DNA of 25,204 nucleotides from contig JAEWRW010000057.1 of assembly GCA_023398815.1 (NCBI GenBank), positions 1 to 25,204 of the forward strand. The letters run 5' to 3'. Below, one piece after another: positions 21,552-25,204 of the stretch. Each line of letters begins with the position of its first letter. Within the stretch, counting starts at the first letter, position 1. The notes under the pieces are model-generated. The model saw nothing but the letters and a program-made list of their open reading frames with translations. It made no database searches and was not told the origin of the DNA. Source of the DNA: Bacillota bacterium (GTDB lineage: Bacteria > Bacillota > Clostridia > Christensenellales > UMGS416). Both the position numbers and the translations under genes were made by a program.

Positions 21552-22528
21552 ACGATCCCGTCGACCTCCTCAGTCGCAAATGCGTCCTTGAGCAATGTCA
21601 CCTGGCAATCCCCCCGCCCATCGGTGAGCTCCACCACGTCAAACCGGCAGGGCAACCCCGTCCGGCCGGATGCCAACATATATTCCTGCGCCGCCAGGGT
21701 CAGATGCTGACGCTTGTGGCGTGTCACAGCCTCCCTCGGCAGGCCATGGCGGGCATCGCTGCGGTACTTGACCTCCACGAACGTCAGCACACCACTGTCC
21801 AGCGCCACGATGTCCAGTTCTCCGTGTTCGGTGCGGCAGTTGCGTGCCAGCACCTCGTATCCCTCGGCCAGCAGCAGCTTCTCCGCCGTGTCCTCGCCAA
21901 AGCGGCCCTTCTCCCGTCGCGTCGGCCCCAGGATGTTGCCAAGGAAGCTCAGCCGATGCTCGGGGCAAGGCCCCAGAAGGCGCAGCGCCTGCAGGTGTTC
22001 CTCGGTGCCGTATCCCTTGTGCTTGGCAAAGCCATAGCCCGGGTACTGCTCCTCCATCCCCCGCAGCAGGCGATCCCTGGTCACCTTGGCCACGATGGAC
22101 GCCGCCGCGACGTGGTAGCTGGTGCCATCGCCGCGCACCACCGCCCGGCTGGGCACGGTGAGTTGGATGGCGTCCAGCCCATCGATGAGCACCACTCCCG
22201 GCGTACCTGCCATACTCTCATACGCGCGTTTCATGGCCAGGTGGGTCGCCCGGCGGATGTTCAGGCGGTCGATCTCCTCGCGGCTGGCAAGGCCCACGCC
22301 TACGGCCATCGCTTCGGCACGGATGCGCTCATAGAGCGCCTCCCGGCGCTTCTCGCTGACCTTCTTGGAGTCGTTGATCCCCTCAATGGGGTTCCCCAGC
22401 GGGAGCATGACGCAGGCCGCACAGACCGGCCCGGCCAGCGGGCCGCGGCCAGCCTCATCCATGCCGGCCAGCGCCAAGCCCGAGGCCTCGGTCAGCTCCC
22501 GGTCATAGTTCAAAAGGTTGTTGTTCAT
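21548..22528 (-). CDS. rnhB: Ribonuclease HII fused to YraN-family nuclease-like domain
   Basis: Residues 1-203 are RNase HII: LALAGMDEAGRGPLAGPV (D24, E25), VVLIDGLDAIQ (D116), SIVAKVTRDRLL (D152) and GYGFAKHKGYGT. These are the four acidic metal ligands that let the enzyme nick at ribonucleotides in DNA-RNA hybrids. Residues about 207-320 are a full YraN/UPF0102 domain: GRFGEDTAEKLLLAEGYEV, HGELDIVA (D239) and LTFVEVKYRSD (E252, K254), a restriction-endonuclease-like core of unknown role. The two are normally separate neighbouring genes; here they form one frame with no stop or linker. The start ATG 22,528 overlaps the end of rbgA by 26 nt, with AGGGG near the ATG; the order rbgA-rnhB-yraN is conserved in Firmicutes. 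Confidence 0.93.
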   Translation of the reverse strand: MNNNLLNYDRELTEASGLALAGMDEAGRGPLAGPVCAACVMLPLGNPIEGINDSKKVSEKRREALYERIRAEAMAVGVGLASREEIDRLNIRRATHLAMKRAYESMAGTPGVVLIDGLDAIQLTVPSRAVVRGDGTSYHVAAASIVAKVTRDRLLRGMEEQYPGYGFAKHKGYGTEEHLQALRLLGPCPEHRLSFLGNILGPTRREKGRFGEDTAEKLLLAEGYEVLARNCRTEHGELDIVALDSGVLTFVEVKYRSDARHGLPREAVTRHKRQHLTLAAQEYMLASGRTGLPCRFDVVELTDGRGDCQVTLLKDAFATEEVDGIV

Positions 22529-23369
22529 CCCCTGGCCTTTCCAGCGTCAGCCGCCCCAGCTTGCCCGCCTGCAATTCATTGAGGAGCATGCGGGCAGCCC
22601 GTTCCTCGTCCGGCTCCCCACCGGCCAGCAGGAATCCGCGCCGCCGGCAGATATCCACAATGGTATGGGCCGGGGTGGCCCCCGGCCCCTCCAGCTTATA
22701 CCGTTCGACGAGCGCCAGCGGGTAGAGTTCCAGCAGGGTGGTAATCAACTCCAGCGCCAGCTTGTAGGGGTCCATGATCTCTTCCTTGATGGCGCCGGTG
22801 AACGCCAGGTTCAACGCGCCCTGGGGGTCGTCGAGCTTGGGCCACAGCACACCGGGGGTGTCCATCAGCTCCATCCACGGCGTGATGCGGATGAGCTGCT
22901 TGCCCCGCGTGACGCCGGGGCGGTTGCCGGTGCGGGCTGCCGCGCTGCCGGCCAGGGCGTTGATGAGCGCCGACTTGCCGACGTTAGGGATGCCAGCCAC
23001 AATGGCACGCACGGTCTTGCGCGCGCCGCGCTTGGCCATGCGCTCCACCCCCTCGGCAGTGGCTTCCTCCATTCGCCGCAGCAGGGCATCCCTGCCCCGC
23101 CGCTCGGTGGCCACAAACTCCACCGCCGCCAGGCCCCGCCCGCGGTGCCAATCCATCCATTGCCGGGTGGCGGCCGGGTCGGCCAGGTCGGCCTTGTTGA
23201 GCACCAGCACGCGTGCCTTGTGTGCAAAGAGGTCGTCGAAGTCAGGGTTGCGTGACGCCCGCGGAATGCGCGCGTCCACCACCTCTATGACAAAGTCCAC
23301 CGCCTTGAGGCTTTCCTGCATCAGGCGGCGGGCTTTGGCCATGTGTCCTGGGTACCAATTGATGTCCAT
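22503..23369 (-). CDS. rbgA: Ribosome biogenesis GTPase RbgA (YlqF), circularly permuted
   Basis: The 288-residue GTPase shows the permuted order G4-G5-G1-G2-G3: LVLNKADLAD (G4, 58-61), GIPNVGKSALINAL (G1, 126-133), RPGVTRGKQ (G2) and MDTPGVLWPK (G3, 170-173). The N-terminus INWYPGHMAKARR is typical of YlqF/RbgA, and the C-terminal ANTAR-like helical part (about 205-275) contains RRRGFLLAGGEPDEERAARM. RbgA promotes a late step of 50S subunit assembly, and is essential in Bacillus subtilis. AAAGGTG lies 4-5 nt before the ATG. It is the first gene of the unit and has its own promoter. Length matches the family. Confidence 0.95.
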   Translation of the reverse strand: MDINWYPGHMAKARRLMQESLKAVDFVIEVVDARIPRASRNPDFDDLFAHKARVLVLNKADLADPAATRQWMDWHRGRGLAAVEFVATERRGRDALLRRMEEATAEGVERMAKRGARKTVRAIVAGIPNVGKSALINALAGSAAARTGNRPGVTRGKQLIRITPWMELMDTPGVLWPKLDDPQGALNLAFTGAIKEEIMDPYKLALELITTLLELYPLALVERYKLEGPGATPAHTIVDICRRRGFLLAGGEPDEERAARMLLNELQAGKLGRLTLERPGDEQQPFEL

Positions 23370-23398
23370 CGTTCACCTTTTTCCAACACTTCCCTGTG

Positions 23399-23427
23399 AT
23401 TATAATGGATTCCCACGGCAAATCCAA
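23399..23427 (-). promoter_or_regulatory. Promoter of the rbgA operon
   Basis: On the minus strand TATAAT at 23,399-23,404 and TTGGAT at 23,422-23,427 are separated by 17 nt. The -10 lies 30 nt before the rbgA start. The -35 matches the consensus at three of six bases. Confidence 0.65.
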
Positions 23428-23496
23428 TACCCGGCCGCCCCGGCGGCAGGCCCCTCCCACACAGGGGAAGCGGTACCCCTACACGAAAAATTGGTG

Positions 23497-23526
23497 TGGA
23501 CAGAACGGTTTTTCCTATGCTATACT
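23497..23526 (+). promoter_or_regulatory. Promoter of the tRNA operon
   Basis: TGGACA at 23,497 and TATACT at 23,521 are 18 nt apart, and the -10 lies 18 nt before the first tRNA base. It diverges from the rbgA promoter about 70 nt away. Confidence 0.75.
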
Positions 23527-23543
23527 CTTTTGGCACGAAACGC

Positions 23544-23619
23544 GCCAATATAGCTCAGCTGGCAGAGCAGCGGTTTCGTAAACCGCAGGTCAAGGGTTCG
23601 AATCCCTTTATTGGCTCCA
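23544..23619 (+). tRNA. tRNA-Thr (anticodon CGU), CCA encoded
   Basis: The acceptor GCCAATA pairs with TATTGGC. The D arm is AGCTCAGCTGGCAGAGCA, the anticodon loop TTCGTAA sits on stem GCGGT/ACCGC with anticodon CGT, and the T loop is GGTTCGAATCC. The discriminator is T and CCA is in the DNA. It reads the Thr codon ACG, which fits the GC-rich host. Confidence 0.96.
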
Positions 23620-23623
23620 TTCT

Positions 23624-23700
23624 CGAGGTGTGGCTCAGTTTGGTAGAGCGCTGCGTTCGGGACGCAGAGGTCGTAGGTTCAAATCCTATCACCTCGACCA
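23624..23700 (+). tRNA. tRNA-Pro (anticodon CGG), CCA encoded
   Basis: The acceptor CGAGGTG pairs with CACCTCG. The anticodon stem CTGCG/CGCAG holds loop TTCGGGA with anticodon CGG, and the T arm contains GGTTCAAATCC. The discriminator is A and CCA is encoded. It starts 5 nt after the tRNA-Thr end and reads CCG. Confidence 0.96.
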
Positions 23701-23701
23701 G

Positions 23702-23754
23702 ATAAGAACGCTAATATTGATACGGTATGTGTCAATATTAGCGTTCTTATTTTG
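23702..23754 (+). terminator. Long-stem terminator of the tRNA operon
   Basis: A perfect 19-bp stem (23,702-23,720 with 23,732-23,750) closes an 11-nt loop and is followed by TTTG. It begins one base after the tRNA-Pro CCA. The stem is far longer and more AT-rich than the other terminators in the window. Confidence 0.85.
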
Positions 23755-23832
23755 CAATTCGAGCTTGATCGCAAGGTGCATTTTATTAGCCATGAACATA
23801 ACCCATAAGGTCGCAATTATATTCTTTTGCGA

Positions 23833-23861
23833 TTGTATTCTACAGGCCTCGACGATACAAT
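23833..23861 (+). promoter_or_regulatory. Promoter of the nitroreductase-like remnant
   Basis: TTGTAT and TACAAT are separated by exactly 17 nt. A GGCGG/CCGCC hairpin (23,874-23,890) lies in the leader just before an AAGGAGG ribosome site. Confidence 0.6.
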
Positions 23862-23904
23862 ACGTTATGAATGGGCGGCGATGAACCGCCGTAAGGAGGA
23901 TAAA

Positions 23905-24087
23905 ATGAGCGATTACCCCGTATATGACGCAATACTTGCCCGAAGGAGTATAAGCCCTTTTCCACATGCTTCGCCCAAAGGTCAGAATTGCACAACGATG
24001 CCCACCAGTCAGATGTATCAACAGGACTTAGTTAAGTATCAGCTTTCGTTTGTAGCTTTCTCATCCAAGGATACAGAGCTAAAATAA
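23905..24087 (+). pseudogene. Truncated 5' fragment of a nitroreductase-like gene
   Basis: AAGGAGG with 5 nt spacing precedes ATG 23,905. The product starts MSDYPVYDAILARRSISPF, which matches the N-terminal helix of nitroreductase-family flavoproteins (xxAIxxRRSIRxF, where the Arg residues help bind FMN). After about residue 19 the family likeness stops: no EPV segment or later FMN-binding motif is found in any frame. The remaining 41 residues look random and the frame runs 49 nt into the 3' end of the convergent metallophosphoesterase gene. The promoter and ribosome site are intact, so a 60-residue peptide could still be made. A deletion that fused the gene start to other DNA is the likeliest history. 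The family call rests on about 15 residues only. Confidence 0.55.
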
Positions 24088-24959
24088 TCCGCCAAGCGAT
24101 AAGGGCCGGCAATGATGTCCCGGCCAACGTAGACGGTGCCATCGTCCCTCGTCTTTTGCCCCCATTTCACCAGGCAGATCTCCCCCCGAACAATCTCAAT
24201 GGCCGTAATGTTCCATAGGTGTACGCAGCTGCCGTCGTTGAAATACTTACCGGCTCCCGGTTCCGGTAAAACAGGCCGGTGTGTATGGCCAGCGATCACC
24301 GGTATGTCCCTTTCCTGCGCCCATTGCATCAGCCGCCTTTCGCTCTTCATTTGCACCTGATTGTTTTTGGCCGCACTCGTTGGGTTGTCGAAGCCGACAA
24401 GCTCCAGCTGCCGCCAGACGTAGCGCACGAGAAAGCGGGCCAACCGCCAGAGCGTGTCATTGAGGAAGTCAACCTGGTGGCCATGCAGCAGCAGGAGATC
24501 CTTACCAGCCGGTTCATATCGCAGCACAAGGCTCTCATGGGCCTTGACGCCCGGGAACAGTGGGACGCATTGATAGGTCATCGTTTCGCAATAGGTGTGG
24601 AGCAGTGAGGGATTGCACTTCTTCTCCATGTCGTGGTTCCCGTAAAGCAGCCACAGCCTTTGATCGTTGTAGAACTTTGCAAGCAGCCGAAAGACATCGC
24701 CATGCACCGCCGTGATCTCAGAGATGCGTCTGTTCTCCCACAGTTCATCGCCGTCACCCAGCTCAATGTAGGTGTAGCCCCGCCAGTTGTAGGCTTTCAG
24801 CGCGGTGTAGAAGACCGTCTGATTCTTCCCGAAATTATCGGCGAGGTTGCCGCAGCCCCGGTGGCAGTCACTCATCAGAACGATTCTGGAGCTGTCGTCC
24901 ACCTTCAAAACAGGTGCCGACTCATAAGCCCTTTCCATCCGCTTTTGATATGTAAACAC
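24039..24959 (-). CDS. Calcineurin-like metallophosphoesterase
   Basis: The 306-residue protein carries all metallophosphoesterase motifs in order: MSDCHRG (D31, H33), ELGDGDELW (D69 plus the extra D71), YGNHDM (N108, H109), LLLHGHQVDF and IAGHTHRPVLPE. These place two metal ions in the active site for phosphate-ester hydrolysis. The insert between LHGHQ and GHTH (about residues 165-220) includes RLARFLVRYVWRQLEL, an amphipathic helical part as in membrane-associated UDP-diacylglucosamine hydrolase relatives, but a Clostridia host would not make lipid A, so the substrate is open. There is no signal peptide. GTG 24,959 has GGAGGTG 7 nt upstream. It is a single gene convergent with the nitroreductase remnant. 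Confidence 0.9.
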   Translation of the reverse strand: MFTYQKRMERAYESAPVLKVDDSSRIVLMSDCHRGCGNLADNFGKNQTVFYTALKAYNWRGYTYIELGDGDELWENRRISEITAVHGDVFRLLAKFYNDQRLWLLYGNHDMEKKCNPSLLHTYCETMTYQCVPLFPGVKAHESLVLRYEPAGKDLLLLHGHQVDFLNDTLWRLARFLVRYVWRQLELVGFDNPTSAAKNNQVQMKSERRLMQWAQERDIPVIAGHTHRPVLPEPGAGKYFNDGSCVHLWNITAIEIVRGEICLVKWGQKTRDDGTVYVGRDIIAGPYRLADYFSSVSLDEKATNES

Positions 24960-24975
24960 TCTGTCTCACCTCCAC

Positions 24976-25204
24976 CCTGGCAATACCCACTGCTTGCCGC
25001 CACATGGCGCTAGGCGAGCAAGCCCCCTGCCCCGGGGAAGGGCTGCCGCCACTCCCCCCGGGCTTAGGGCAACACCGCACAAAGCCAGCGGCCGTCTTGC
25101 TTGGTCTTTTCTCGCCCTGCCGCGTTGTCATTCGTCGCCTATGCCCTGTGGCATAAGCTCCTTCCTCCGCCTTGCAGGACAAGAAAATCCTCTGCGCAAT
25201 CCGA
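24976..25204. other. GC-rich region with no recognised gene
   Basis: About 230 bases upstream of the metallophosphoesterase hold G/C runs (around 25,021-25,070: CCCCTGCCCCGGGG and CCCCCCGGGC) and a TATGCC-CTGT-GGCATA inverted repeat at 25,140-25,155. A minus-strand open frame covers it (25,182 to 24,922) but has R/G/P/S-rich composition like translated structured DNA, and it runs through the next gene's start. A structured leader RNA or a dispersed repeat is possible. Confidence 0.4.

Noticed and set aside
24922..25182. Minus-strand 86-codon open frame upstream of the metallophosphoesterase
   Set aside because: R/G/P/S-rich composition, no ribosome site, and it overlaps the real gene's start in another frame.
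1..25204. CRISPR array, rRNA or insertion sequence transposase
   Set aside because: No regularly spaced short repeats, rRNA-like stretches or DDE/HUH transposase frames were seen; the only tandem repeats are protein-coding.

Overview
The window looks like chromosomal DNA from a GC-rich Gram-positive anaerobe of the Clostridia (Bacillota). Starts are Shine-Dalgarno-led with AGGAGG-type sites. The order rbgA - rnhB - yraN - comM is the one usual in Firmicutes, and tRNA genes encode their CCA ends. No rRNA or other taxonomic marker is present, so the genus cannot be named.

Region A (1 to about 14,713), all on the minus strand, is one end of a large integrated conjugative-type element that has inserted into comM. 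Transcription runs parA-parB, two tandem terminators, a Tad/Flp-pilus-like operon (cpaB, cpaE-like ATPase, cpaF ATPase, two-helix membrane protein, tadB-like, Cys-rich protein, 95-aa protein, tadC-like protein fused to five CARDB repeats, prepilin peptidase, 68-aa protein), a terminator, then an accessory set: HD-GYP phosphodiesterase, two unrecognised proteins, a 26-residue-repeat protein, and the start of a giant ArdC-like/helicase/methylase protein. At the left edge a TnpV-family frame overlaps the giant protein in another frame. The integrase, relaxase and conjugative ATPases must lie beyond the left edge.

Region B (about 14,714 to 23,430), also minus strand, is host chromosome: rbgA, an in-frame rnhB-yraN fusion, a very large double GT-C (PMT-type) glycosyltransferase, a GH43 glycosidase, a terminator, and the 5' three quarters of comM with its own -10 box. 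comM is cut after the codons for the conserved SGPLLD(R) motif, where the element begins.

Region C (23,430 to 25,204) holds a plus-strand tRNA-Thr(CGU)/tRNA-Pro(CGG) operon with promoter and long-stem terminator, a decayed nitroreductase-like 5' fragment that keeps its promoter and ribosome site, a minus-strand metallophosphoesterase, and about 230 GC-rich bases with no gene.

The main points of interest are the element-borne Tad-like machine without a recognisable pilin, the TadC-CARDB fusion inside it, the dual-frame tnpV/helicase overlap, and the comM integration junction.
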